64,000 nt of DNA, taken from contig JAITRJ010000034.1 in assembly GCA_031288475.1 (NCBI GenBank), forward strand, positions 34,208-98,207, given 5' to 3'. This stretch comes from Helicobacteraceae bacterium (GTDB lineage: Bacteria; Campylobacterota; Campylobacteria; Campylobacterales; SZUA-545). The position numbers and the translations under genes were made by a program. Below, in pieces: positions 56,300-64,000 of this stretch; positions within the stretch are counted from its first letter, which is position 1, and each line of letters opens with the position of its first letter. A model generated the notes under the pieces. It did not search any database. It was not told the origin of the DNA and saw nothing but the letters and a program-made list of their open reading frames with translations.

Positions 56300-57040
56300 C
56301 TAATAATTGCTGATTACCAGTTCGCTATGGACGCCGCGCTTTTCGCCGAAGCTGTATCGCGCGGCGATTGTCTCCGCCCTGTACCCCTTGTACATCTCTC
56401 TTATCTCCGCGCAGTCGTTATAGCTGAGCAGCCACCTGCCGCTTACAGCCGCCAGACAATCCCTCAGCCGCTCGTGATCCGGACCGTTAAAGTGCCCGCC
56501 CTCGTAGTAATGCTCGTTGCGGTAGTATGGCGGATCGAGGTAGAAAAAGCTCTCCCTGCCGTCGTACTCCCTTAGTAATCGCCCAAAGTCCAGCCGCTCA
56601 ATGCATACGCCCTTAAGCCTCCTTGAGCAGACCGCAAAGTCTCTCCATAACGACTTAGGCCTCTTGCGCTTAGGCATTAAAAAAGTACACCCGAGAGCGC
56701 CGTAGCTGAGCGTTAGGCGGTATAGATACGCCGCCGCCCTCTCTATATCATTACTGACAGGATAACTCCCCTTTTTGATTGCGTAAAATATCTCGCGGCT
56801 CACGATCATCGATCTAAGGTAATTAGAGAGCGATTCCGGGCGCGTTTTGATTTGCAGATGAAGGTTAATAAGCTCGCCGTTAAGATCGTTAATAACCTCG
56901 ATTTTGCTTGGCTCTTTGGCGTATAACACGCTTAGCCCCCCCGCGAATACCTCGCAATACAGCGTATGCGGCGGTATCCTCTCTATAATCTGCGCGGCGA
57001 ACTTGCTCTTGCCGCCCACCCAGCCAAACGCCGCCTTCAT
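56300..57040 (-). CDS. Phage DNA adenine methylase (Dam type)
   Basis: A 246-residue N6-adenine methyltransferase of the D12/Dam class. Motif X/I is GWVGGKSKFA (residues 6-15), with CEVFAGGLSV and NDLNGELINL as SAM-pocket segments. The catalytic motif IV is LDPPY (168-172), followed by a C-terminal FGEKRGVHSELVI. GATC is the likely target by class, but the target cannot be read from sequence. It is the last gene of the phage late operon, overlapping the formyltransferase gene by 4 bp. It may protect phage DNA, prime the hypermodification, or control its expression. Confidence 0.9.
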   Translation of the reverse strand: MKAAFGWVGGKSKFAAQIIERIPPHTLYCEVFAGGLSVLYAKEPSKIEVINDLNGELINLHLQIKTRPESLSNYLRSMIVSREIFYAIKKGSYPVSNDIERAAAYLYRLTLSYGALGCTFLMPKRKRPKSLWRDFAVCSRRLKGVCIERLDFGRLLREYDGRESFFYLDPPYYRNEHYYEGGHFNGPDHERLRDCLAAVSGRWLLSYNDCAEIREMYKGYRAETIAARYSFGEKRGVHSELVISNY

Positions 57041-57642
57041 TTTGCGCCTCCGGCTAATCTGTTATTGGTAATCGCGGGCTCAAATGTCGCCGCCTCGCTC
57101 TCCTGCCTTATCCGCGTAACAACCCCATTATCCAGATCGCCTAAAACCTGTAAAAACAGCTTAACGCCAAGAGGCGCAAGCTCCCGCTCCCACAGCGATC
57201 TTGCCGTATCGCCCTCTCTGATAAATACAGCCTCCCTTGCCGCTATATCCCCTGTATCGGCTCCATCGTCGAGCCAATAGACCGATCCGCCCGTAATAGC
57301 CTCTCTCATGCGTAAAGCCCACGCTATAGCGTCTCTGCCCCTGTGCCTTGGCAGCAAAGAGGGGTGATAGCCCAGCGCCCCAAACCTTGCCTTTGCCCTA
57401 GCGCACGCCGCTATAAAGGCGTGGCAGTGAGCGGAGAGAATAACGTCCGCTCCCGCTGATATATCAGCCTCCCCGATAATCGAATTGTGTATAGATAAGG
57501 GTATATCAGCGCGTTTTGCCGCGAAAGCTAACCTGTCGCCGGTTGAGGGCGCCGAAACGCCCGTAACAATATGCCCAGCGCCTATAACCGCCCCAAACAC
57601 CCGCCCGCCGAAATACTTTTGCCCGCAGATATGAACTCTCAC
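57037..57642 (-). CDS. Formyltransferase-fold phage protein
   Basis: A 201-residue protein with the catalytic domain of methionyl-tRNA / GAR formyltransferases but no tRNA-binding C-terminal domain. The active-site loop reads ALGYHPSLLPRHRGRDAI (His93). The DTGD motif (WLDDGADTGDI) supplies the catalytic Asp. In folate-dependent formyltransferases the residue two before the His is Asn; here it is Gly, so the chemistry may differ. It starts with GTG in a GTGA overlap with the ABC-GNAT gene and overlaps dam. A role in modifying a base or an amino acid precursor is inference. Confidence 0.8.
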   Translation of the reverse strand: MRVHICGQKYFGGRVFGAVIGAGHIVTGVSAPSTGDRLAFAAKRADIPLSIHNSIIGEADISAGADVILSAHCHAFIAACARAKARFGALGYHPSLLPRHRGRDAIAWALRMREAITGGSVYWLDDGADTGDIAAREAVFIREGDTARSLWERELAPLGVKLFLQVLGDLDNGVVTRIRQESEAATFEPAITNNRLAGGAK

Positions 57643-58772
57643 GCCGCCGCCTCCGCTCCTATATACCGAAAGCCCTGCACTGCCCTGAAATGCCCGCCGT
57701 AACCTGTTGAGCCGCCCCGGGAGGCGCCGCGTCTTTGCATCGATTGGGTGATTGTCGCCGCGCTCTTGCTTTTGCTGCCGCCGTAAAGAGCGCCGCTTAC
57801 CTGCGTCCAGCGTTTATCGCGCCTGAGCGCCGCGCACAATCCGGGGTGCGAGGTGTGAAAGAGCGTGGGAAGCCTGAGGTTGTAGCGGTTGCTGCCCTTA
57901 AGCCACTCCCCGCAAACGAAATTAAGAAACCTTATACCGACACCAGCGCCCTGCCACTCTGGCATCACCACCAGACGGCAGGCTCTCGCCTCGATCATGC
58001 CCTGCCGCGTTGAGACGGCAAGATGAGCGACGGGATCGTTATCAATAAACCCCACATAATTTGTCGCCGCTATCATAATCGGCAGGTCTAAATAGTGATG
58101 CGGGCTAAAGTAACGCCATAGGCTCCAGTCGCCGCGCCTGATCTCAAGCTCAATCGGCGGTCTGCGAAGTAAATCCTTTGTGTGAGATAAACGCATACCG
58201 TCGGTATCCAGCACCCAATCGGGATTAAGCCACTCCAGTACATCATAATGGCAGGTGAGCAGGATGCACCTGCCGCCAGTCCGCCTCCACGCCTTAGCAA
58301 AGGCAAGAGCGCCTATTTTGGCGATCTGGCGATCAACAACCGATGTAAACTCGTCGATTACGATCTCGTTTGGGGCTTCGGCTACCGCTCTGGCTAAATC
58401 CGCCCTAAAACGCTCCCCAGTCGATAAGACCTTATAAGGTCTAAGCCACGCGGGAACGCTCCCAAGCCCTACGGCGGCAAGGGCGGCGGTCGCGGCGTTA
58501 AAGTCTCCCTCAGGCGCAATCTCATCAATGATTGGTTTATCGCCCCATACAGGGCGGTAGATTTTATCCTCCCCGAAAGCCATTGCGCCTAAAGAGGATT
58601 TGCCTGTGCCGGAGCGCCCCACAATCACGCCGATTTGCCAGCTTTGATCCTCAATCGGCAGATCAGCCTCAATGTTAAAGCTTGCCCCGCTATCTACGTT
58701 AAACAATGATTTAACCCTTGCCGCGCGGTAGGAGCTAAAATCCCCGCAGTGGTGGTTAACTGATACTCTCAT
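57639..58772 (-). CDS. ABC-type ATPase fused to a Mom-like GNAT domain
   Basis: A 377-residue two-domain protein. Residues ~45-190 are an ABC ATPase: Walker A GRSGTGKS (52-59), signature LSTGE (116-120), Walker B IVIDEFTSVVD, H-switch His175. No membrane partner exists, so it is not a transporter. Residues ~205-335 read as a GNAT domain with WRYFSPHHYLDLP, a strand pattern VGFIDNDPVAHLAVS and acyl-CoA loop RLVVMPEWQGAGVG (266-279), then HTSHPGL. This resembles phage Mu Mom, which carbamoylmethylates adenine. The position at the phage right end matches mom. Coupled by ATGA to the small protein before it. Confidence 0.78.
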   Translation of the reverse strand: MRVSVNHHCGDFSSYRAARVKSLFNVDSGASFNIEADLPIEDQSWQIGVIVGRSGTGKSSLGAMAFGEDKIYRPVWGDKPIIDEIAPEGDFNAATAALAAVGLGSVPAWLRPYKVLSTGERFRADLARAVAEAPNEIVIDEFTSVVDRQIAKIGALAFAKAWRRTGGRCILLTCHYDVLEWLNPDWVLDTDGMRLSHTKDLLRRPPIELEIRRGDWSLWRYFSPHHYLDLPIMIAATNYVGFIDNDPVAHLAVSTRQGMIEARACRLVVMPEWQGAGVGIRFLNFVCGEWLKGSNRYNLRLPTLFHTSHPGLCAALRRDKRWTQVSGALYGGSKSKSAATITQSMQRRGASRGGSTGYGGHFRAVQGFRYIGAEAAA

Positions 58773-58933
58773 ACCACCACCACCTTAAGCTTTAGCCCCT
58801 GCTTTAACAGCCGGTCATAGAGCTTTTTCTGTTCCTCCTCGCTCTCGCAGATTACCACCACGCCGTACTGCTGGCGGTACTTGTAACCATTGGCGCCGAG
58901 TTGTTTTTTAGGCGCTTTTGCCTCTTCACTCAT
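58769..58933 (-). CDS. Small phage protein upstream of the ABC-GNAT gene
   Basis: A 54-residue reading from ATG 58933, with AGGAGGG 5 nt upstream. It ends YGVVVICESEEEQKKLYDRL then LKLKVVVV, a pattern of small proteins that accompany phage ABC/Mom-type genes (V-V-C-dE--Q---Y--L---G---kVV). The same frame is open back to a GTG at 59194 that overlaps the tail gene (141 codons). That longer reading passes through the G17 tract and encodes a low-complexity segment. It overlaps the ABC-GNAT start by 4 bp. Function unknown. Confidence 0.6.
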   Translation of the reverse strand: MSEEAKAPKKQLGANGYKYRQQYGVVVICESEEEQKKLYDRLLKQGLKLKVVVV

Positions 58934-59123
58934 TTTTCCCTCCTTTTTTGGCGCAAAAACGGAATACGCCTTGCTTAGTAAATTGCGGCGGTTGGCTTTT
59001 AGTAGGGTTGGCTGTCCCTCGCGGCGGCGCAATCCGCCGCGCTGGTTTTTGATTGACGCGGCGCCGACCGGCTTGTTTGGCTTCCCGCCGCGAAACAGGA
59101 AAGAGCAGATAGCGGGTATTACA

Positions 59124-59140
59124 CCCCCCCCCCCCCCCCC
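59124..59140 (-). repeat. Homopolymer of 17 G (coding strand)
   Basis: Seventeen consecutive C on the plus strand, i.e. G17 in the transcript sense of the phage operon. It lies between the tail gene stop (59191) and the small cassette protein (58933). It is inside an open frame that starts at GTG 59194, where the present length keeps the frame open into the cassette. Tracts of this kind are phase-variation switches in Campylobacter and Helicobacter. Confidence 0.9.
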
Positions 59141-59190
59141 ATTTTGGAGCGGATAAAAAGAGACTTTTGAAAAAGGCGCTTGAGGGGTTA

Positions 59191-60114
59191 TCACGCTAAG
59201 CCCTCGACCTCGAAGCTTAAATCGCTGATCTCCTCGCGGCTGAGCTGGAGCGAAAAATCCCTATATACGCCATAGACCGATAACGAGTTAAAACGGGCGA
59301 GATCGTCGCCTATAAAGACGGTGGGGCGGGATCGTATCTGGCTCATAATATCGGCGACCTGATCGAAACGGGCGGTTTTGACAAACACCTCGAAACTCAC
59401 GCGCTTAGAGTAGGCTCTCTCCTTAATATAGATATTGCCGCTCTCGTCGGCTGCCTTGATTGAGTAATCTATAATGCTTACGGAGGGCGGGACGCGGGTC
59501 TCCCCTATATCAACCATAATCCCCGCTATGATCTTGCCGATGGAAAAGCCGCCTGTTAAAGCGGTTAATCTGATACGAACACCCGCTACCCTCGAGGGAA
59601 CCTCAAATAGTAAATCCTGCGCCGAGCCTGTTGAGACCAGCTCGCGAAAGAAGTAAGTTGTCCAGCTTACGGCCGGCTCATAAATGTTGCTTGACGCCCT
59701 TACCTCTTTGCTGAAAAACGGCGTGTCCCCAGCCGAATCGAATACCTCTAATGTAGCGGTGCCATTGAAACGCGCCAGGAATACGCCGCCCACTTTGAGC
59801 GCCCGAATCTCAAGGATCGATCCGGAGGCGTAAGAGCTTAACGTGCTTACAGAATCATCGAATACCTTATACGCCTCGCTCGCCCCTTTGTTAAGCCAGC
59901 TAAGCGATCCGTCCGCGGGATCGTCGCTGGTATTAACGCCAGCCTCAAATATATAATCAATCGACGCAACGTCAATCGCGGCTTTACTGGCGGCAACTGA
60001 GCGGATTACCTTATCCCCCGCGCTGTAGCTTCCCTCCTGCCACTCTGGTACAGTGCCGCTCCCGATCGCTTCGCTGGCGATTACGGTTAATGGTTTAGGG
60101 TATAACAGCATCAT
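59191..60114 (-). CDS. Phage tail/baseplate structural protein
   Basis: A 307-residue protein encoded directly after the tape measure gene (4-bp overlap). The N-terminal part has PEWQEGSYSAGDKVIRS, a carbohydrate-binding-like opening. The rest is beta-rich and ends QLSREEISDLSFEVEGLA. Position after tape measure suggests a distal tail or baseplate protein. I do not recognise a named family. Its stop overlaps a GTG that leads into the G17 tract. Confidence 0.6.
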   Translation of the reverse strand: MMLLYPKPLTVIASEAIGSGTVPEWQEGSYSAGDKVIRSVAASKAAIDVASIDYIFEAGVNTSDDPADGSLSWLNKGASEAYKVFDDSVSTLSSYASGSILEIRALKVGGVFLARFNGTATLEVFDSAGDTPFFSKEVRASSNIYEPAVSWTTYFFRELVSTGSAQDLLFEVPSRVAGVRIRLTALTGGFSIGKIIAGIMVDIGETRVPPSVSIIDYSIKAADESGNIYIKERAYSKRVSFEVFVKTARFDQVADIMSQIRSRPTVFIGDDLARFNSLSVYGVYRDFSLQLSREEISDLSFEVEGLA

Positions 60115-63100
60115 GTTAAGCCTCCGGCGGCGGCTTCGGCGGCAAGCTCCGCGCGGGCTTCGTAGCGCTCAATAGCCGCTAGCCTTTTGGCCGATTCGGC
60201 GTTAATCGCTTTCTGCTCTTTGAGTTCGTCGAGCATTTGTTGCAGGAGCTCCGCTGTCCGCGCGGCGCTCTCGTCATACTCGGCGAGCCTCGCGAGGTTA
60301 TCCAGATAGTCCGCGTCGCTGGCATCGCCGCCAAAGCGCAGGGTGGCAATCGCCTCAATTAGATTATTAAGCTCGTCCTGCGTCTTTGCTCCGCTTGCTA
60401 ACGCTAAGGCTCTCTTTGCGGTATCGGACGTGCCGCTGAAACCTATCTGATCAATGGAGAGCGAGGGGGTCAGAGCGGCTACCAGATCGCTAATCGTCTG
60501 GTTGGTGGCAAGGTCGATATTGTCGCCCACAATCCTCACGCTTAATATATCCGCGCTTAGATCGATAGCGCCCGCAATCTGCGCCAGCTCCCTTTCAAGC
60601 GCCGATTTGCCCGTAAAGTCATAATCGCCAAGCACCCCCTGAAACGCCCGCGCCGCCTCAATATAACCGCCCGTCACATCCTGTACGTACTGCTGGGTTA
60701 AACCGCCCCTGATTGCGCCTGTACCGTCGTATAGATTGGATAAGCCAATCCGCGCCGTTAAATACTGCCGTTGCAGAAACTCCTGATCGTCGCTGCGACC
60801 CTCTGTTATCAGATCGCGCGCTTGATCGGCAAACGAGCGCAACCCGTCGGCAAATGATCTGAGCGAGCTTGCCGCGCTCTCAACGGCGCTGTCGGTCTGG
60901 CTCAGCCACTCCGTAAACTCCGCCTCGCTGGATAACCGCTCAAGCTGGGCGTTGGCGTATGCCTTGATTGCCTCCACATTAGCCGTTATCGCCTGTTTAA
61001 GGCTTTCCAATGCGGCGGTCAGGTCATCAACGTTAACCGCCGCGCCGTATCTGCCGATTATCGCCTCAAGGTCAAGATTTTCAAATAGGGCGGCAGCGTC
61101 TCTGGCGCTTAAATCCTTAAGGTATTGGGCGCTCTCCCCCGCCTCGCCGATAATTGTTTCGGTAAGAGTAATCCCGGCGTTTTCCAGCGCGTCGTTATAG
61201 ACTGCGGCTATATACTCTGCCGCGCTGGAGAGATCAAGGTACGAGCGATCAAGATTATAGGTCAGGCTCTCACCTCTCAAGGCGGCGCTCAGCGCGTCGA
61301 TGCCTTCGGTTGCCGCCAGCAGAGCGCCCATCTTTTCGTTAAAGTTTTTCGCGCCCTCAAGCGTCAAACTGCCGTATTTATCCGTTCCGAACTGCTTTAA
61401 AAACGCCGCCAGATGCAACTGCGCCTCTGTTAGCTGGGCGTAGTAAATGGTAGTTTTTTTAGCCGTTCCCAGCAGGGTCTTTTTCTTTTTAACTTCGCGC
61501 CCGATTTCTACATTAAATTTGATGATGTTGTCGTAATAGCTATCAAACCATCCCAGCGCAAACTCCTGCGCCGCCTTGACGTACCGCTCGCCTGAGCTTT
61601 GGGCGCTGAGGAATTTAGCCGCCCCCAGCGAGCCGTCAAAGCCCTTGCGGGAGATTGTGTTATAGCCTAGGACGGAGCCGATCAGCTTTTCGAGCGAGCC
61701 CGAGCCAAAGATACCGCCTACGGCGCCAAACAGGGCGGCGGAGAGCCCGCCCGTAATGCCGGGCAGAAGGGCGGCTAAACCGCCCGCTAAAATTTTGCCC
61801 AGATCGCTTAGCCTATAGCCGCTCTCCCCTGACATATCGGCGTTTTGCGTCGACGCCCGCGCCGCGTTAAAAGTGGTATTGACGCCGCCGAAACGCTTAA
61901 CCAGCGTAAAGTAAGCCTTAAACGCCTCGGCGCTCTCACGGGTATTATCGGCGATCTCCCGCAGTAAGTCCCTTTGGCTCGTCATCTCCCATTGGGCGGT
62001 CATCTCGCCTATTACCAGCGCCGCCGCCGCGCCTACGCCCATTGCCGCGCCCGCTGAGGCTAAACCCCCCGCCATTGCGCTTATATTTCCCGCTGCCGCC
62101 TGCGCCTGTATTGAGGCGCTGATCTGAGCGGAGACGCTTGACGCCGCCGAGCTAAGCGCCGCGCTTAATATGTCCTTGCCGCTGATTGAGCCGCTTTTAA
62201 CGCCGGATACAACCGCGCCGCTTATATCGTCAGCGAGATTGCCGACAAGGTTGTCGGCGAAGGTTTTAGGCGTTTGTTTTTCGATAATGCCCTGCTGTTC
62301 TTTCAGCGCGTCAAGCTCTTTGTTGAGGAGATCGACGCGATCGCCGCCGGTAATCCCGCTCTTTTCCAGCGCGGCAATCTCTGCCGTTACACCGGCAATG
62401 GAGGTCTTAACCTGCAGTAGCCTCTTCTGGCGGTTAGCCTCCTCTTCGCTTATCGCGCCCGCCGCCGCCAGATTATCAAGAGACAGCTCCTCGATCTTTT
62501 GCTTTTCCTGCAGGAGGCGTATCGTGGTCTGCGCCGCCTTTTCCGCCTCGTCCTTGTAAAACTTAAGTATTTCGGCGCCCTGCCCCGCCCGTATCAGTTC
62601 CGTTATGCGCTTAAGCTCGTTTTCGTCGCTGGCGTAGAGCGCGTTTGCCTCCGCTTGGTAGGCGGCGTACCTGGCTTCTATAGCCTTAGCTTCGGCCTGC
62701 CCAAGCGAGGTTAGCTTCTCCTCCAGCTTCTGTCGATCCTGATCGGCTTTATCGTTAATTTTGTTAAGCTCAGCGGTATATATCTCTCCTATCAGTTTCA
62801 TCGCCCGTTTAAACTCGTTTGTGTTGGGGGCGACTTTGGCGGCAAGCTGATCGATCATCCCCTGCCGCTCTCTGTTCAGCTTTTCGAGGTCGGATAACAG
62901 GAGCTTGTCGCGCTCGGTCTGCAGTTCTTTAAGGATACCTGCCGCGTCTTCGGGGTTGTATGTTTTAAGAGGGATCTGCGCTTTTTTTGGATCGGTAAAC
63001 GCCTGTATCGCCCGTATCCGCTCCTCGTACTCGTTTGCCTTCCTCTCCGCCTGCTCCCACTGCGCCTCCTGCTCAAGGGATAGCTTCTTCTGCCTGCCGA

Positions 63101-64000
63101 GCATCATGTCAATAACAGAGACGTCGGCTGATTGGAGATCGGTTAATATCCTTAGCTGTTCGGCTTTTTTCTCCCGCAGCCCCTCTACCAGCATCTCGCG
63201 CTCCGCTTTGCCGTATTTACGCAGGCTTTCTACCGCCCCGTCCCAGCCGTCGGCGAGTTCTTCGGCAGCGCTTTTCGCAAACAAAAAGTGCGAGGCGATT
63301 GCGGTTAATCCCGCAATCACAATGCCCCAAGGGGCGGCTTTAAACGCCTTAGACAGGGCGCCCTTCGCGGCGCTCAGCGCGGCGGTGGCGCTGGCTGTGG
63401 AGAGCGTCGCCGCCCTCATCGCGGTCATCGCGCCCGTTACGGATTTTACGGCGGCGGCGATAAAGGCAAATACCGCCGCCTTGTTGCGGACTGCAAGCAA
63501 AGCCGCGCCGAATACCGCCGCGTCTTTGGCGAGCGAGGCAAAGGCCGATGGAAGCGCCTTAATAAGCTCTTTATTATTAACTAAAAGCTCGTTAAAGCTC
63601 CGCATTCCTTTGGTAATCGCTTCAAATAAAGGCTTGGTTAACTCCCCGCGAAGCTCTTCAATCGTCGTGTTCAGCGAGGCAAGCGAGGCGTTATAGCCCT
63701 TTGCCCCCTGCGCGGCTATATCGGGTATATCGGCGAGCTTAGACATTATAAGCTCGTAGGTTTTACCATTTTCAGCCGCTTCTTTAAGGGCTGTATTGGT
63801 TAAGCCCAGCCCTGAAAGAAACCGCCCGAAGTCGCTGTTGGCTAGTATTGTCCCTTTTGCTGCTCCGTCGATGCCCGCTATGAGGGCGTTAAACTCTACC
63901 CCCTGTATCTTTGCCGCCTGCGTTAATCTTGCGGAGGCTTTAGCCGCCTTGTCCATACTCATACCGACAGAAAGAGCGCCCGGCAGGAAGGTCTTAAACG
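60111..64000 (-). CDS. Phage tail tape measure protein (5' end outside the window)
   Basis: At least 1296 residues of a tape measure protein, which sets tail length and is threaded through the tube. The frame is open through 63999 (FKTFLPGALSVGMSMDKAAK), so the start lies beyond the window. The visible part has the N-terminal helical domain with VEFNALIAGIDGAAKG, hydrophobic stretches (FAFIAAAVKSVTGAMTAM; AALSAAKGALSKAF), long coiled-coil regions between ~230 and 540, a second hydrophobic stretch around 630-760 and a helical C-terminus. Base composition is like the host's. Confidence 0.88.
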   Translation of the reverse strand, partial: FKTFLPGALSVGMSMDKAAKASARLTQAAKIQGVEFNALIAGIDGAAKGTILANSDFGRFLSGLGLTNTALKEAAENGKTYELIMSKLADIPDIAAQGAKGYNASLASLNTTIEELRGELTKPLFEAITKGMRSFNELLVNNKELIKALPSAFASLAKDAAVFGAALLAVRNKAAVFAFIAAAVKSVTGAMTAMRAATLSTASATAALSAAKGALSKAFKAAPWGIVIAGLTAIASHFLFAKSAAEELADGWDGAVESLRKYGKAEREMLVEGLREKKAEQLRILTDLQSADVSVIDMMLGRQKKLSLEQEAQWEQAERKANEYEERIRAIQAFTDPKKAQIPLKTYNPEDAAGILKELQTERDKLLLSDLEKLNRERQGMIDQLAAKVAPNTNEFKRAMKLIGEIYTAELNKINDKADQDRQKLEEKLTSLGQAEAKAIEARYAAYQAEANALYASDENELKRITELIRAGQGAEILKFYKDEAEKAAQTTIRLLQEKQKIEELSLDNLAAAGAISEEEANRQKRLLQVKTSIAGVTAEIAALEKSGITGGDRVDLLNKELDALKEQQGIIEKQTPKTFADNLVGNLADDISGAVVSGVKSGSISGKDILSAALSSAASSVSAQISASIQAQAAAGNISAMAGGLASAGAAMGVGAAAALVIGEMTAQWEMTSQRDLLREIADNTRESAEAFKAYFTLVKRFGGVNTTFNAARASTQNADMSGESGYRLSDLGKILAGGLAALLPGITGGLSAALFGAVGGIFGSGSLEKLIGSVLGYNTISRKGFDGSLGAAKFLSAQSSGERYVKAAQEFALGWFDSYYDNIIKFNVEIGREVKKKKTLLGTAKKTTIYYAQLTEAQLHLAAFLKQFGTDKYGSLTLEGAKNFNEKMGALLAATEGIDALSAALRGESLTYNLDRSYLDLSSAAEYIAAVYNDALENAGITLTETIIGEAGESAQYLKDLSARDAAALFENLDLEAIIGRYGAAVNVDDLTAALESLKQAITANVEAIKAYANAQLERLSSEAEFTEWLSQTDSAVESAASSLRSFADGLRSFADQARDLITEGRSDDQEFLQRQYLTARIGLSNLYDGTGAIRGGLTQQYVQDVTGGYIEAARAFQGVLGDYDFTGKSALERELAQIAGAIDLSADILSVRIVGDNIDLATNQTISDLVAALTPSLSIDQIGFSGTSDTAKRALALASGAKTQDELNNLIEAIATLRFGGDASDADYLDNLARLAEYDESAARTAELLQQMLDELKEQKAINAESAKRLAAIERYEARAELAAEAAAGGLT

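Larger units (their letters stand above)
56094..64000 (-). mobile_element. Mu-like transposable prophage, right-hand end and late genes (partial)
   Basis: The element begins at or near the TG at 56094, where pbpC homology stops, and runs past the window. It carries repeated terminal sites (56101-56250) and a minus-strand late operon: tape measure, tail protein and a DNA-modification cassette at the extreme end. This is where Mu places com-mom. The transposase and head genes must lie outside. Direct insertion into a chromosomal gene, TG at the end, and repeated end sites support a DDE-transposing phage over an integrase phage. Confidence 0.75.

Noticed and set aside
57037-57642. Calling this gene fmt (methionyl-tRNA formyltransferase)
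   Set aside because: It lacks the C-terminal tRNA-binding domain and the catalytic Asn, and lies in a phage modification cassette.
62905-63696. 263-codon open frame on the plus strand opposite the tape measure gene
   Set aside because: Ala/Ser-rich low-complexity reading that mirrors the coding strand of a clear tape measure protein; no ribosome site or family match.
1-64000. CRISPR arrays, rRNA, tRNA and tmRNA genes
   Set aside because: No regularly spaced repeats and no recognisable RNA gene were seen in any spacer.

Overview
The window is a bacterial chromosome segment that gene order places in the Campylobacterota (formerly Epsilonproteobacteria). Diagnostic blocks are cvpA-fur-lysS-glyA-DUF1882-SPOR-(trpE)-aroE, ppiD-like-ftsA-ftsZ and secG-frr-pyrE. 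Supporting traits are a futalosine-pathway menaquinone gene (mqnC) with a UbiD-type decarboxylase, an AHQWRQPL-type histidine kinase and a cysteine-rich Sel1-repeat protein. Base composition looks moderate, richer in GC than typical Campylobacter. Genes are packed in short co-directional runs with ATGA/GTGA overlaps. The motif GATCG is conspicuously frequent. I cannot name genus or species.

Layout. 1-11085: rimO (partial), a Fur/PerR regulator, ligA, an MscS channel, a GspK-like pseudopilin, a kexin-like S8 lipoprotease with a separate propeptide-like gene, nadC, flhB and two envelope or unknown genes. 11086-14214: a graveyard holding a broken ISAzo13-family transposase and, on the minus strand, a broken DUF5675 gene, a broken secreted-protein gene and a broken hydrolase-like gene. 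14215-23401: a housekeeping block on the minus strand. 23475-27581: mqnC, an M16-fold protein and recG. 27568-28064: hsp20 behind a sigma70 promoter and a CIRCE operator. 28065-29580: decayed DNA including a frameshifted nuclease. 29584-34391: a small unknown gene and a ribF-ubiD-amidotransferase-Cache run. 34510-47245: Sel1 protein, YgjP-like hydrolase, DAHP synthase, nitroreductase, leuC, a GGDEF/EAL response regulator, tsaD, two SurA/PpiD-type chaperones, ftsA and ftsZ. 47246-49876: a decayed TcmP / three-Cys (DUF5131) pair. 49877-56093: a BioC-like methyltransferase, secG-frr-pyrE, a histidine kinase and pbpC.

56094-64000 is the end of a Mu-like transposable prophage inserted in pbpC. The phage end is marked by four copies of a ~19-bp site (consensus ATTCAACAGAAATTGGACT). 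Its late operon runs on the minus strand: tape measure protein, tail protein, then a tight cassette of a small protein, an ABC-ATPase fused to a Mom-like GNAT domain, a formyltransferase-fold protein and a Dam methylase. The cassette sits where Mu carries mom. A run of 17 G residues lies between the tail gene and the cassette. I consider this candidate phase-variable DNA-hypermodification module the most interesting feature of the window.

Functionally, the window joins cell division, chorismate/aromatic synthesis, menaquinone and flavin metabolism and envelope quality control with several layers of decayed accessory DNA and one apparently intact prophage end.
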